Shown here: positions 38,184 through 48,055 of the stretch, in pieces | Layout of the letters: every line of letters begins with the position of its first letter | How positions within the stretch are numbered: the first letter of the stretch is position 1 | Source: Hyphomicrobium album | GTDB taxonomy: Bacteria > Pseudomonadota > Alphaproteobacteria > Rhizobiales > Hyphomicrobiaceae | Assembly (NCBI RefSeq): GCF_009708035.1 | Contig: NZ_WMBQ01000001.1 | Location: 744,001 to 808,000, forward strand | Direction of reading: 5' to 3' | DNA length: 64,000 nucleotides | Program-made: the position numbers and the translations under genes | The notes under the pieces: generated by a model | Databases searched by the model: none | What the model was told of the DNA's origin: nothing | The model's input: the letters and a program-made list of their open reading frames with translations, nothing else

Positions 38184-39437
38184 TCAAGAAGCGCTCGAAC
38201 CCTTCTCATCGGCCCGGTCGGAATAGATGCGCAACGGACGCGCGCTCCCTTCGATGACCTCAGGGCCGATAACGACTTCCTCCACACCTTTCAGCGCGGG
38301 GAGGTCGAACATGGTATCCAGCAGATTGCCCTCCATGATGGAGCGCAGGCCGCGAGCACCCGTCTTGCGCTCGATCGCCTTGCGGGAAATCGCCTTCAGC
38401 GCATCGTTGGTGATCGTCAGCTTGACGTCTTCCATCTCGAACAGCCGCTGATACTGCTTGACCAGCGCGTTCTTCGGCTCGGTCAGGATCTGCACCAGCG
38501 CTTCCTCGTCGAGGTCTTCCAGCGTGGCGATGACCGGCAGACGGCCGATGAACTCCGGGATCAAACCGAACTTCAGCAGGTCCTCCGGCTCGACGCCGCG
38601 CAGCACCTCGCCGGTGCGGCGCTCGTCGGCACCGATGACCTTGGCGCCAAAGCCGATCGACGTGCCCTTGCCACGGCGCGAGATGATCTTCTCGAGGCCG
38701 GCGAAGGCGCCGCCGCAGATGAAGAGGATGTTCGTCGTGTCGACCTGCAGGAACTCCTGCTGCGGATGCTTGCGGCCGCCCTGCGGAGGCACGGAGGCGA
38801 CGGTGCCTTCCATGATCTTCAGCAGCGCCTGCTGCACGCCCTCGCCCGACACGTCGCGGGTGATCGACGGGTTGTCCGACTTGCGCGAGATCTTGTCGAC
38901 CTCGTCGATGTAGACGATGCCGCGCTGCGCCCGCTCGACGTTGTAGTCGGCGTTCTGCAGCAGCTTCAGGATGATGTTCTCGACGTCCTCGCCGACATAG
39001 CCGGCTTCGGTGAGCGTCGTCGCATCGGCCATCGTGAACGGCACGTCGAGCATGCGCGCCAGCGTCTGGGCGAGCAGCGTCTTGCCGCAACCCGTGGGGC
39101 CGACCAGCAGGATGTTCGACTTGGCGAGCTCGACGTCGTTGTTCTTCGACGCGTGATTGAGCCGCTTGTAATGATTGTGCACGGCGACGGAGAGCACGCG
39201 CTTCGCGTGGTCCTGGCCGATGACATAGGAATCGAGAACCGCGCAGATTTCCTGCGGGGTGGGCACGCCGTCGCGCGACTTCACCAGGGTGTTTTTGTTC
39301 TCTTCCCGGATGATGTCCATGCACAGCTCGACGCATTCATCGCAGATGAACACCGTCGGGCCGGCAATCAGCTTACGCACCTCATGCTGGCTCTTGCCGC
39401 AAAACGAGCAATAGAGAGTGTTTTTCTCTTGAGCCAT
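38184..39437 (-). CDS. clpX: ATP-dependent protease ATPase subunit ClpX
   Basis: A 417-residue AAA+ unfoldase. The N-terminal C4 zinc finger uses Cys10, 13, 32 and 35. Walker A GPTGCGKT is at 114-121. The ClpP-binding loop and [18 protein letters not shown] sensor region are present. It partners the ClpP encoded upstream. Confidence 0.98.
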   Translation of the reverse strand: MAQEKNTLYCSFCGKSQHEVRKLIAGPTVFICDECVELCMDIIREENKNTLVKSRDGVPTPQEICAVLDSYVIGQDHAKRVLSVAVHNHYKRLNHASKNNDVELAKSNILLVGPTGCGKTLLAQTLARMLDVPFTMADATTLTEAGYVGEDVENIILKLLQNADYNVERAQRGIVYIDEVDKISRKSDNPSITRDVSGEGVQQALLKIMEGTVASVPPQGGRKHPQQEFLQVDTTNILFICGGAFAGLEKIISRRGKGTSIGFGAKVIGADERRTGEVLRGVEPEDLLKFGLIPEFIGRLPVIATLEDLDEEALVQILTEPKNALVKQYQRLFEMEDVKLTITNDALKAISRKAIERKTGARGLRSIMEGNLLDTMFDLPALKGVEEVVIGPEVIEGSARPLRIYSDRADEKGSSAS

Positions 39438-39782
39438 TTCGGATGTCTTACCCCTCCTCGGGCCTTGTGTTGCGCCGGATTAGCCGGTGCGCGCCTTTGA
39501 AGATTCCTGCCTCAAAAACCGCCCCTGCGGGAGGGGTCCGAGTCCATTACAGCGATCTGAGCACGCTAGCGTTCTCCAGATCAAGATTGGATTAACGGAT
39601 ATCCGCCCGCACAACGCCGAAGCGGCTCGATTACCACAGTTTTGTGGCAGCCTCGCGGTGAGCCGCAAAAGACGGCTTCGGTCAGGCGCCACAAGCCCGT
39701 AGCAGGCAAGCATGACCCCAGGCGGGCGGCGAGGCAAGCGCCCCGCTACCCCTGCGGCCTTTCGGCTTCTTTGCCGATTGTC
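39438..39782. other. clpP-clpX intergenic region
   Basis: No gene. At 39507-39536 the minus strand reads CCCCT, CCCGC, AGGGG followed by CGGTTTTTG, a weak terminator or attenuator between clpP and clpX. The rest presumably holds the clpX promoter; I see no clear boxes. Confidence 0.5.
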
Positions 39783-40433
39783 TCAGGATGCGGCTTTGCC
39801 TTCCGTCGCGCCGAAGTCGACTTGGTCGCGGCTCGACATAACCCGGTCGATGAGGCCGAAATCCTTCGCCTGATCTGCCGTCATGAAGTAATCACGGTCG
39901 AGGGTGCGTTCAATGACGTCGTACGGCTGGCCCGTATGCGTCACGTATACCTCGTTGAGCCGGCGCTTCATCTTAATGATGTCTTCCGCGTGCCGCTCGA
40001 TGTCCGAGGCCTGCCCGGAGAAGCCGCCCGACGGCTGGTGCACCATGATCCGGGCGTTCGGCAGGGCATAGCGCAGCCCCTTGCTGCCGGCGCAGAGCAG
40101 CAGCGAGCCCATCGAAGCCGCCTGACCGATGCACAGGGTCGCGATCTGCGGACGGATGAACTGCATGGTGTCGTAGATCGCCATGCCCGCCGTGACGACG
40201 CCGCCCGGCGAGTTGATATACATAGATATTTCCTTCTTGGGGTTCTCCGCCTCCAAGAACAGCAGCTGCATGCAGACCGAGGCCGCCATGTGGTCCTCGA
40301 TCGGCCCCGTCACGAAGATGATGCGCTCTTTCAAGAGCCGCGATGGCAGGTCGTAGCCGCGCTCGCCGCGGTTCGTCTGCTCGACGACCATCGGCCAGAA
40401 GGTATTCGTGACAGTGCTGACCGGGTCGCGCAT
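39783..40433 (-). CDS. clpP: ATP-dependent Clp protease proteolytic subunit
   Basis: A 216-residue serine peptidase. Catalytic Ser107 (GQAASMGS), His132 (MVHQPSGG) and Asp181 (LDRDYFM) are in place. Normal length. It lies between tig and clpX, the standard order. Confidence 0.98.
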   Translation of the reverse strand: MRDPVSTVTNTFWPMVVEQTNRGERGYDLPSRLLKERIIFVTGPIEDHMAASVCMQLLFLEAENPKKEISMYINSPGGVVTAGMAIYDTMQFIRPQIATLCIGQAASMGSLLLCAGSKGLRYALPNARIMVHQPSGGFSGQASDIERHAEDIIKMKRRLNEVYVTHTGQPYDVIERTLDRDYFMTADQAKDFGLIDRVMSSRDQVDFGATEGKAAS

Positions 40434-40554
40434 GGCGTCATCCTTTGCTTTCGCTTGGGGCGGCGCTCGAATCGCGCCGCGCCCGCTCGTATTTCATGGG
40501 CAGTGCGGCAGGCGCGTGCAAGCCCCCCGCCCCCCGGACGCGTCCCGCGGCCAA

Positions 40555-41910
40555 CTACGCCGCAGTGGCGTCCTCGGCCTTCTTGAACAACTCGTCCTTC
40601 GAAACCTTCTTGTCGGCGGGCTTGGCCTTATCGAGAACGAAGTCGACGACCTTGTCCTCGAAAATCGGCGCTCTGAGCTCGGCCAGCGCCCCCGGCGTCT
40701 TCTCGTAGTACTCGTAGACCGTCTTTTCTTGGCCCGGGAAGCGGCGCGCCTGCTCGATCAGCGCCTTGCGCATCTCGTCCTGGGTGATCTTCAAGTCGTT
40801 CTTGTCGGCGATCTCGCCGATGACGAGGCCGAGGCGCACGCGGCGCTCGGCGATCTTGCGATACTCCGCGCGCGTCTCTTCCTCGCTCTTGCCTTCGTCG
40901 GTAAAGGTCTTGTCGGCGCGCTTCAGATTGGCCTCGAGCTGCTGCCAGATGGCGGCGAACTCGCTGTCGACCAGCGACGGCGGCAACTCGAACTCGTGCG
41001 ACTGCTCGAGCGCATCGAGCAGCTCGCGCTTCAGCTTCTGGCGAGCCACATTGGCGTACTCGCGGTCGATCTGCTGCTTCACGAGGTCCTTGAGCTGGGC
41101 CACGGACTCGGCGCCGAGCGTCTTGGCAAACTCGTCGTTCACCTCCGGGCGCGACGGCGCGGCGACTTCCTTCACGGTAACCGCGAACGAGGCAGCTTTG
41201 CCGGCGAGATTCTCGACCGGATAGTCGGCCGGGAAGGTCGCAGCCACGTCGCGCGCCTCGCCGGCCTTGACGCCGGTGATGCCTTCCTCGAAGCCGGGGA
41301 TGAAGTTGCCCTGGCCGAGCACGATCGGCGCAGCCTCGGCGGTGCCGCCCTCGAATGCCTCGCCGTCGATCTTGCCGACGAAATCGACCGTCACGCGGTC
41401 GCCGGTCGCTGCCGCGCGGTCTTCCTCGGCCGTATAGGTGATGCTGCGGTCGACGAGCTCGCCGATCGCCTTCTCCACCGCCTCATCGTCGACGTCGGCA
41501 ACGAGCCGCTCGAGCTTCAGCTTCTTGAAATCCGCCAGCTCGATCGCCGGCAGCACCTCGAAGGTCATCGAGTAGGAAAGGTCGGCCTGGCCGGCGAGCA
41601 CCTTCTCAATCTCGGCCTGATCCTCAGGCAGCGTGACGCTCGGCTGCATCGCCGGGCGCAGCTTGCGGTCGGCGAGCGCCTGATTCGAGGTCTCGCGCAC
41701 GGTGTCCTGCAGGACCTCGACCATCAGCGAGCGGCCGTACATCTTCTTCAGGTGCGGAACCGGCACCTTGCCCTTGCGGAAGCCCTTGAGCTGCACGCGG
41801 TCCTTGATCTCGTCGAGGCGGTCGGAAAAGCGCTTGCCGAGCTCTCCGGCGGGGACGGTGACCTGCAGCGTCCGCTTCAGACCTTCGTTGCTCGTCTCGG
41901 TAATCTGCAT
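40555..41910 (-). CDS. tig: Trigger factor
   Basis: A 451-residue ribosome-associated folding chaperone and prolyl isomerase. The N-terminal ribosome-binding region has GFRKGKVPVPHLKKMYG (the signature GFRxGKxP). The FKBP-type domain with VDFVGKIDGEAFEGG and NFIPGFEEGITG lies at residues about 160-250, followed by a long helical C-terminal domain. Confidence 0.97.
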   Translation of the reverse strand: MQITETSNEGLKRTLQVTVPAGELGKRFSDRLDEIKDRVQLKGFRKGKVPVPHLKKMYGRSLMVEVLQDTVRETSNQALADRKLRPAMQPSVTLPEDQAEIEKVLAGQADLSYSMTFEVLPAIELADFKKLKLERLVADVDDEAVEKAIGELVDRSITYTAEEDRAAATGDRVTVDFVGKIDGEAFEGGTAEAAPIVLGQGNFIPGFEEGITGVKAGEARDVAATFPADYPVENLAGKAASFAVTVKEVAAPSRPEVNDEFAKTLGAESVAQLKDLVKQQIDREYANVARQKLKRELLDALEQSHEFELPPSLVDSEFAAIWQQLEANLKRADKTFTDEGKSEEETRAEYRKIAERRVRLGLVIGEIADKNDLKITQDEMRKALIEQARRFPGQEKTVYEYYEKTPGALAELRAPIFEDKVVDFVLDKAKPADKKVSKDELFKKAEDATAA

Positions 41911-41965
41911 CGTTCTCCAACCTGCTCGTAAAGCCGACGGGCTTGTCCTTGGCCGCTCGAAAGCG

Positions 41966-42050
41966 TGGTGCGGGCGGAGGGACTCGAACCCCCATGCCGT
42001 GAAGCGCTGGTACCTAAAACCAGTGCGTCTACCAATTCCGCCACGCCCGC
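41966..42050 (-). tRNA. tRNA-Leu (TAG)
   Basis: 85-base class II tRNA with encoded CCA (41966-41968). The acceptor begins GCGGGCG, the anticodon stem is CTGGT/ACCAG-like with TAG in the loop, and a variable arm is present. It lies immediately upstream of tig. Confidence 0.95.
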
Positions 42051-42299
42051 GCGTCGCTCCCAGCCCTCAGGCTGGCTAGACGCCAGTCCACCTTTTCTCA
42101 GGCTGTCGGGAACGATCGGGCGAAGGTATATCTGGCGGGCGCCGCAAATTGCAACGCCCCTTTGCCCGGCTGGCAGCACGTCTCATCGTTCAGGCAAGTG
42201 AACAACCCTCCGTTTGCACGGAAAATGTGCGCCTGCGTGCCGTTGCGAGCGGCAATATGCGCCGCTAGGGTCCGTCGCTTCATTTGTGGAGTTGCTCCC

Positions 42300-43340
42300 T
42301 TGATTCCCCGCTCGAGCGTCGCCGCCGCCGTGGGCCACACGCCCCTTATCCGGCTGCGCCGCGCCTCCGATGAGACCGGCTGCGCCATCCTCGGCAAGGC
42401 CGAGTTCATGAACCCCGGCGCCTCGGTCAAGGACCGCGCGGCCCTGGGGATCATCACCGATGCCATGCGCAACGGGCGGCTGAAGGCGGGGGGTACTGTG
42501 GTCGAGGGCACCGCCGGCAACACCGGCATCGGGCTCACCGTGCTCGGCAACGCGCTCGGCCTGCGCACCGTCATCGTCATCCCCAACACCCAGTCGCAGG
42601 AGAAGAAGGACACGCTGCGCATGCTCGGCGCCGAGGTGGTCGAGGTGCCGGCCGTCCCCTATCGCGACGCCAACAACTATGTGAGGTACTCCGCCCGCCT
42701 CGCCGAGGCGCTCAACACGACGGAGCCGGCCGGCGCGGTGTGGGCTAACCAGTTCGACAACGTCGCCAACCGTTACATCCACATGGTGACCACGGCCGAG
42801 GAAATCTGGACTGAAACGGAAGGCAAGGTCGACGGCTTCGTCTCGGCGGTCGGCTCCGGCGGTACCCTGGGCGGAGTATCACGCGGGCTCAAGGCGAAGC
42901 GCGCCGACATCCGTATCGCGCTCGCCGATCCGCCGGGCTCGGCCCTCTACTCCTACTACACCACCGGTGAGTTGAAGGCCGAGGGCTCCTCCATCACCGA
43001 GGGCATCGGCCAGGGGCGCATCACCAAGAACCTCGAGGGCGCCCCCATCGACGTGGCCTACCGCATCCCCGATCCCGAGGCTCTCGACATCGTTTTTCGC
43101 CTCACCAGCGAGGAGGGTCTTTGCTGCGGTGCATCGACGGGTGTCAATGTGGCGGGCGCAATTCGCCTCGCCCGCGAGCTCGGTCCCGGTCACACGATCG
43201 TGACGATCCTGTGCGACAGCGGCACGCGCTACCAGTCGCGGCTCTTCAACCCGGCATTTCTCGAAGCGAAATCCCTGCCGGTGCCCGCCTGGCTGGCGCG
43301 ACCGCCAGCGTCGCTACCCTCCGTTTTCGTTGCCAATTGA
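42300..43340 (+). CDS. Cysteine synthase (CysK-type PLP enzyme)
   Basis: A 346-residue PLP enzyme making cysteine from O-acetylserine and sulfide. I choose the TTG at 42300 because GGAG stands eight bases upstream and the family N-terminus begins here; the upstream in-frame ATG would add 46 residues of unlikely sequence. The PLP Lys44 is in NPGASVKDRAA, the phosphate cup GTAGNTG at 70-76, and the cofactor-binding GSGGT follows. It is followed by sseA, so both sulfur enzymes may be expressed together. Confidence 0.9.
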   Translation: MIPRSSVAAAVGHTPLIRLRRASDETGCAILGKAEFMNPGASVKDRAALGIITDAMRNGRLKAGGTVVEGTAGNTGIGLTVLGNALGLRTVIVIPNTQSQEKKDTLRMLGAEVVEVPAVPYRDANNYVRYSARLAEALNTTEPAGAVWANQFDNVANRYIHMVTTAEEIWTETEGKVDGFVSAVGSGGTLGGVSRGLKAKRADIRIALADPPGSALYSYYTTGELKAEGSSITEGIGQGRITKNLEGAPIDVAYRIPDPEALDIVFRLTSEEGLCCGASTGVNVAGAIRLARELGPGHTIVTILCDSGTRYQSRLFNPAFLEAKSLPVPAWLARPPASLPSVFVAN

Positions 43341-43462
43341 GGGATTGCGGCGGTGCAAAACGACGGCGTCCTTGCGGGGCTCGCCGCTTTTGCCTATGTC
43401 GCTAGCAACGCGGCCGGCGAGCCGCGAACGCGAGTGTTCACGAGCCTGTAAGAGAGGGAAAC

Positions 43463-44335
43463 GTGCTGGAAAGCGCCAAGAAGTGGATCGTCGATACCGA
43501 TTGGCTCGCCTCGCATCTCGATGCCCCCGACCTGGTCATATTCGACGCGAGCTGGCACCTGCCGACGGCCGGCCGCGACCCCAAGGCCGAGTACCTGAAG
43601 GAGCACATTCCCGGCGCGCTGTTCTTCGACATCGACGACCTGACGGACGAGAAGTCATCGCTGCCGCACATGCTCCCTTCAACCGTCAAGTTCGCTTCGC
43701 GCATGAAGAAGATGGGCGTCGGCGACGGCATGCGCATCGTCGTCTACGACACGCTCGGCCTGTTCTCCGCGGCCCGCGCCTGGTGGACGTTCCGCGCCAT
43801 GGGGCATGAGGACGTCGCCGTGCTCGACGGCGGCTTGAAGAAGTGGAAGGCGGAAGGCCGCGAGCTTGAGGACGGGCCGGCGCGCAAGCGCACCGAACGG
43901 CATTTCACGCCGCTGATGAACGCCTCGCTCATTCGCGACATGGACGACGTGAAGAAGGCAATCGCCAAGCGCACGCAGATCGTCGATGCGCGTCCCGCCG
44001 GCCGCTTCGAGGGCAAGGACCCCGAGCCGCGTCCGGGCCTGCGCGCCGGGCACCTCCCGGGAGCGCGCAACGTACCCTCGCAGACGCTCATCACCGCCGA
44101 CGGCACGCTGAAGCCGACCGCCGAGCTCGCCAAGATCTTCGCCGACGCCGGCATCGATCCGCGTCACCCGGTGGTCACCACCTGCGGCTCGGGCGTCACG
44201 GCCTCGATCCTGGCACTGGCGCTCGCCGTGCTGGGGCAGACCAACGCCGCCGTCTACGACGGGAGCTGGGCGGAATGGGGCGCGGACAACGCCCTGCCCA
44301 TCGAGACCGGCCCGGCGCGCGAACTCACATCTTAG
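43463..44335 (+). CDS. sseA: 3-mercaptopyruvate sulfurtransferase
   Basis: A 290-residue tandem rhodanese. The catalytic loop CGSGVTA with Cys241 is the mercaptopyruvate sulfurtransferase type, not thiosulfate rhodanese. GTG start at 43463 after AGAGAGGG. It converts 3-mercaptopyruvate and a thiol acceptor to pyruvate and persulfide, consistent with the cysteine synthase gene 122 bases upstream. Confidence 0.93.
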   Translation: MLESAKKWIVDTDWLASHLDAPDLVIFDASWHLPTAGRDPKAEYLKEHIPGALFFDIDDLTDEKSSLPHMLPSTVKFASRMKKMGVGDGMRIVVYDTLGLFSAARAWWTFRAMGHEDVAVLDGGLKKWKAEGRELEDGPARKRTERHFTPLMNASLIRDMDDVKKAIAKRTQIVDARPAGRFEGKDPEPRPGLRAGHLPGARNVPSQTLITADGTLKPTAELAKIFADAGIDPRHPVVTTCGSGVTASILALALAVLGQTNAAVYDGSWAEWGADNALPIETGPARELTS

Positions 44336-44343
44336 TCGAGCAC

Positions 44344-44371
44344 AGCTTGGGCTGCCAACGCAGCCCAAGCT
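44344..44371 (+). terminator. Strong hairpin after sseA
   Basis: AGCTTGGGCTG at 44344-44354 pairs perfectly with CAGCCCAAGCT at 44361-44371 around CCAACG. There is no T tract, but its place just after sseA and before a convergent gene suggests a transcript end. Confidence 0.55.
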
Positions 44372-44405
44372 CAGGCGTCAGATCAAGGACGACGCTCGCG
44401 CCCGA

Positions 44406-44819
44406 TCAACGGCGCAGCGTGTCCGGGTACATGTGATAGGTGATCATCAGGAACGACATGAGGATCGCCGAGGCGAGCCCGGCGACGGTGCCGATCCATA
44501 CTGGCGACCACTCGCCGCCGACGTTGTCGAGCACTTCCTTGCTGGCGAGACTGCCGGCGATCGACGCGATGACCGCGAACACGGCGATCACGCCCGGAAT
44601 TTTGAAATCGTCGGCGCCGACGCCGCTCAGGCGGTTCAAGAGCTTGTTGCGGACGACGATGGCAACGACGGTGGCGACGAAGCCCGACACCAGCGCCAGC
44701 GGCGCGGTCTCGAGGCTGGTGCCGATGACGCCGCCGACCACGGCGCCAACTGCGGCGGCGACGAGGATAATGACGAGCAGGCTGGCGGTCGTGACTCCTT
44801 GCGGCGTTCCTTGCGGCAT
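44406..44819 (-). CDS. Membrane protein of unknown function
   Basis: A 137-residue protein with four hydrophobic segments: about residues 12-33, 38-56, 74-92 and 105-128. The first is very Ala/Gly/Val-rich. A GGGGGAG ribosome-binding site precedes ATG 44819. No family recognised. Confidence 0.7.
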   Translation of the reverse strand: MPQGTPQGVTTASLLVIILVAAAVGAVVGGVIGTSLETAPLALVSGFVATVVAIVVRNKLLNRLSGVGADDFKIPGVIAVFAVIASIAGSLASKEVLDNVGGEWSPVWIGTVAGLASAILMSFLMITYHMYPDTLRR

Positions 44820-45223
44820 TGAAACTCCCCCTTGTTGTTATATCCGCGACCGCAAGCGACCGACACGCCACTTGATGGGCGGAGCTGCAAATGTGCGGAG
44901 TGTATTGAGTGTTCGCGCCTTAGCAATAGCAGGCGCGGAGTCTTCACCGCGCCGCCGTTGCACATCACTGTCAGCGAATTGAAAGGATTGAGGAGTTTGC
45001 CGGAAAGCTGCGACCTAGCGCGGGGCTTGCCCATTCACTGCAAAAATCTGCATCGGGCGCGGTCCATCAGTCGCCAACCAAAGTTGATCATTGAGCGGTT
45101 GCGCAACTGCCCACCTCAATCCGTCTTTTAATCGCGGGGTGGCACCAGCCGCCAAGGTCAGCGCCGCCGTCGACGAGCGGAATATTGGGTGGACTTATGG
45201 GGGGCGACAAAGGAGCGGAGCCG
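44820..45223. other. Divergent intergenic region
   Basis: No convincing gene in 404 bases between two divergent genes. A 99-codon plus-strand frame (44832-45131) has no ribosome-binding site and no recognisable features. Confidence 0.5.
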
Positions 45224-46111
45224 ATGTTCCGGCGCAGGTGCAAGCATGTTGCTCTTGTGCGTCGATGCCACTTCGTCGTGTTTGTCGGTGCGCTAGTCGC
45301 CCAGCTCTCCGGAGCGACGAGGGCTCAGGAGCCCAGCGTTTTTGATGAGCCGACGCCGCTGGATCAGTTGCTCGTCCCGCAGGATGCGCCCCTGTCCGCG
45401 GAGCTACTCACGCTCTGCGTGAAGCAGAACGCGGAGCTCGAAAAGCGCAAGGCCCGCAGTCACGAGGAACGCCGGAAGCTTGAGCAGCACCAATGGTTTA
45501 TCCAGCAAATGGGGTTGGAGCTGGAAACGATGAAACGGTCCGTGAGCGCCGCCAATAAGAAGGCCATCTTTGATTACGGCAGGGCATACGCGTCAGCCCA
45601 AAAAGACCTGGCCGCCGCGACAGACGCGTACAATTCCAGAATCAAAGAGGGTGAGGCCGCGAGCGAGAGCTTCAACAAGACTTGCAACGGACGGCTTGTC
45701 TCGAAGGAGACCCAGGACGCTGTTCGCCAAAAAGGGGGTGTTTTGCCAAATCTGCGGCAGCGCCTGGTCCCACGCCCGCCGCCGACGGCTGAGCAGAAAA
45801 TGGAGATCGACGCGTACCACAACTACCTGACCGCGCACATCAAGACGGAACGGCTGAAGACTGAGGTCGGCGCCCATCGAAAGCGGAATACGGTGGCAGA
45901 AGGGAGCTCGGGTATGCAAGTCAACATGACGATCTCGCCTTCTGGAAACCTGTTGTCGCACAGCATCAAAGTCAGCAGCGGCGATCCGGCTCTCGACGCG
46001 ATTGTGCTCGCGGGGGTAGAGCGCGCGCAACCGTTCGCACCGCCACCCGAGGTGATCGCGTCCAATCCAATGGTATGGAGGCTCGGCTTTTTCGGATCAC
46101 CGCGTAAGTGA
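45224..46111 (+). CDS. Secreted protein with coiled coil and TonB-like C-terminal domain
   Basis: A 295-residue protein starting at MFRRRCKHVALV (ATG 45224, AGGAG eight bases upstream). A long signal peptide or membrane anchor occupies residues about 8-34. A charged helical region likely to form a coiled coil follows (residues 70-150). The last 80 residues (VNMTISPSGNLLSHSIKVSS, then DAIVLAGVERAQPFAPPP) match the TonB/TolA C-terminal fold. A periplasmic role linked to the envelope is likely, but there are no exbB/exbD genes nearby. Confidence 0.75.
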   Translation: MFRRRCKHVALVRRCHFVVFVGALVAQLSGATRAQEPSVFDEPTPLDQLLVPQDAPLSAELLTLCVKQNAELEKRKARSHEERRKLEQHQWFIQQMGLELETMKRSVSAANKKAIFDYGRAYASAQKDLAAATDAYNSRIKEGEAASESFNKTCNGRLVSKETQDAVRQKGGVLPNLRQRLVPRPPPTAEQKMEIDAYHNYLTAHIKTERLKTEVGAHRKRNTVAEGSSGMQVNMTISPSGNLLSHSIKVSSGDPALDAIVLAGVERAQPFAPPPEVIASNPMVWRLGFFGSPRK

Positions 46112-46434
46112 GGGCACTCCAAGCCGCTGGCCGGCTCCGCGGAGAGATAATTTCCTCGGAAGGGCTCAAGTCAGGACCAAGCGCGGATGGTGGAGCAATG
46201 GGACTGATCGATCCGCGGGCCGCTCCTAGCGGCCCTGGCCGGCGTGCGCCCGGATGGCCTACGGCGGCGCGCTCCACCGGCAGGTCGATGGCGGTGGTCT
46301 CGCCCAGCTCATCGACGAAGATCGCCACTCGCCCGTGTCACCTCTGGAATTGACCAAGCGCGCGAGTTCCTGCTGACGCCAGGCACCCCCCGAATTAGGT
46401 TGCACCAACCAAGCGCCGCCGTGGGGACACCGCC
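46112..46434. other. Non-coding region with decayed gene copy
   Basis: No intact gene. It contains the decayed duplicate described at 46236-46345. The rest is without clear features. Confidence 0.6.
46236..46345 (-). pseudogene. Decayed copy of the 59-residue protein at 47771-47950
   Basis: Positions 46273-46328 match 47829-47884 in 55 of 56 bases, encoding the same VAIFVDELGETTAIDLPV peptide on the minus strand. Upstream codons (MAIFSC...VTERGHRQ) are missing or scrambled, and the C-terminus has diverged. It appears to be a truncated duplicate. The two copies flank the DUF4239 and DUF1697 genes as a direct repeat. Confidence 0.75.
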
Positions 46435-47229
46435 ATGGTCTCGTTTCTCCAGAGCCAACCCCTGTGGCTCTCTGGCCTGCTCCTCGTCGGGCTGCCGACC
46501 GGCCTGGCTATGCTTGGTCCCATTCTGATCCGTCGCTGGGTGCCGCTCGACAGGCTAACCGCAAACAATGAGGTCGCCGGATTCAAATTCGCCGTCGTTG
46601 GCGTGCTCTATGCTGTCCTGCTCGCCTTTGCCATCATTGTCGTTTGGGAAAAGTTCACCGACGCCGACAACATTGTGGCGCGCGAGGCCGGCGCGGCTAC
46701 GAACGTCTACCGCCTATCGTATGGCATGGCTGAGGCGCCGCCCGCGACGTCATTGCGCGCAAGGCTCAGCGACTATCTGGCAGCCACGATCTCCGACGAC
46801 TGGCCGGCCATGGAGCACGCGAACGAGAGTTCGTCGGCGCGCCGGGCACTCGATGCCGTCTATGGATCGGTCCTGGTCTCCTTAAGTGCCCAGAGCCATA
46901 GCGCCCTGGTAGCAGAAATTTTACACCAGCTCGATGAGATCACCCAAGCGCGACGTGCCAGGCTTGCTGCGGCTGACGGCACGGTCCCGGGGGTCATTTG
47001 GCCGGTTCTGTTCGGCGGCGCCGCAGCCACGATCGGCTTCACGTTTTTCTTTGGTACGCAGAACCTGCTGGCCCAGTCTCTCATGACCGGATTGTTGTCC
47101 GTGATGATTCTCTCCGGCCTGTTCATTGTCCTTGTAATCGATCGGCCTTTTTCCGGCGCGGTGACGGTAAAACCGGACGCGCTCGCCAAGGTCCTTGCGG
47201 AATTCGGTCCAACGCCGGCAGCCCATTGA
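46435..47229 (+). CDS. DUF4239 (bestrophin-like) membrane protein
   Basis: A 264-residue protein with two N-terminal membrane segments (residues about 12-34 and 48-70) and two C-terminal ones (about 186-207 and 212-236) flanking a soluble helical region. The NNEVAGFKFAVVGVLYAVLL segment is typical of DUF4239. Function unknown; a channel role is suggested by distant bestrophin similarity. Confidence 0.8.
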   Translation: MVSFLQSQPLWLSGLLLVGLPTGLAMLGPILIRRWVPLDRLTANNEVAGFKFAVVGVLYAVLLAFAIIVVWEKFTDADNIVAREAGAATNVYRLSYGMAEAPPATSLRARLSDYLAATISDDWPAMEHANESSSARRALDAVYGSVLVSLSAQSHSALVAEILHQLDEITQARRARLAAADGTVPGVIWPVLFGGAAATIGFTFFFGTQNLLAQSLMTGLLSVMILSGLFIVLVIDRPFSGAVTVKPDALAKVLAEFGPTPAAH

Positions 47230-47754
47230 CTAACCGCTTGCGGCGGCGGCCAACTCGACCAGCTTGGCAACCGTATTCATGTTGCGCGCTGTCCCCTTCT
47301 CCGCCGCGGGGATCTTCAGCTTCGATCGCCCGATGCCCGCGGCGCCGTAAAGAACGTAGATTTCCCGCTTGCCCAAGCGCACCTCCTCGTCGTCGGCCCT
47401 GCCACGAATGCTGTCGACCGTGTCTGCTGGCGGCGGCGCATCGAGAAATATCGCGACGGTGCGGCTAGCGGCGCGGTCGGGGTATGGATTGGCCGCCAGC
47501 ACCTCGGTCATTTCCCGCGCTGTGCGGACGACGACGACCATCGGTGCCCCCGCGTATGCGCGAAGGCGCTTCTCGAGCGCGGCCTTGACCTTGGCCTCGG
47601 ACAATTTGGTGGTGAAGAGGACATTGCCGCTGGCGATGTAGGTGCGAACCTTCTCGAACCCCTCGGCGGCGCACATGGCCTTGAGATCGGCCATCGGCAG
47701 CTTACCCCTGCCTCCAACGTTGATGGCGCGTAGTAGTGCGATGAAGGTCGGCAT
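47230..47754 (-). CDS. DUF1697 family protein
   Basis: A 174-residue protein starting at MPTFIALLRAINVGGRGKLP (ATG 47754), the diagnostic DUF1697 N-terminus, followed by MADLKAMCAAEGFEKVRTYI and SGNVLF. Function unknown. Located next to the small 59-residue gene on the same strand. Confidence 0.9.
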   Translation of the reverse strand: MPTFIALLRAINVGGRGKLPMADLKAMCAAEGFEKVRTYIASGNVLFTTKLSEAKVKAALEKRLRAYAGAPMVVVVRTAREMTEVLAANPYPDRAASRTVAIFLDAPPPADTVDSIRGRADDEEVRLGKREIYVLYGAAGIGRSKLKIPAAEKGTARNMNTVAKLVELAAAASG

Positions 47755-47770
47755 CAGGTTTGCCGCCGCC

Positions 47771-47950
47771 CTAGCGCCCGGCACGGCCGAGATACGCGAG
47801 GATGGCGGTTGCCATCGCCGCCGCGTCATCCACCGGCAGGTCGATGGCGGTGGTCTCGCCCAGCTCGTCGACGAAGATCGCCACCTGCCTATGGCCGCGC
47901 TCCGTCACCTCGATCGAGCCGCTCGGGGTCTTGCACGAAAAGATCGCCAT
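47771..47950 (-). CDS. Small conserved hypothetical protein
   Basis: A 59-residue soluble protein starting at MAIFSCKTPSGSIEV (ATG 47950) with GAGGAC upstream. Its central peptide is duplicated in the decayed copy near 46300, which supports it being a real gene. No family recognised. Confidence 0.65.
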   Translation of the reverse strand: MAIFSCKTPSGSIEVTERGHRQVAIFVDELGETTAIDLPVDDAAAMATAILAYLGRAGR

Positions 47951-48055
47951 TCCAGTCCTCTGCCCAACGTTTGCGCGGACCCTATAGCGCAGGCTCGCGC
48001 CCGCGGGCAGGTGGCTCACTCAACCGTGATGGAGGGAACGTCGAATGGGCCCATG

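Noticed and set aside
42051-42299. SAM-type riboswitch upstream of the cysteine synthase gene
   Set aside because: No SAM-I or SAM-II core seen; only a short AGCGGC/GCCGCT hairpin.
44832-45131. 99-codon plus-strand frame
   Set aside because: Cys-rich and unpatterned, no ribosome-binding site, in a divergent promoter region.
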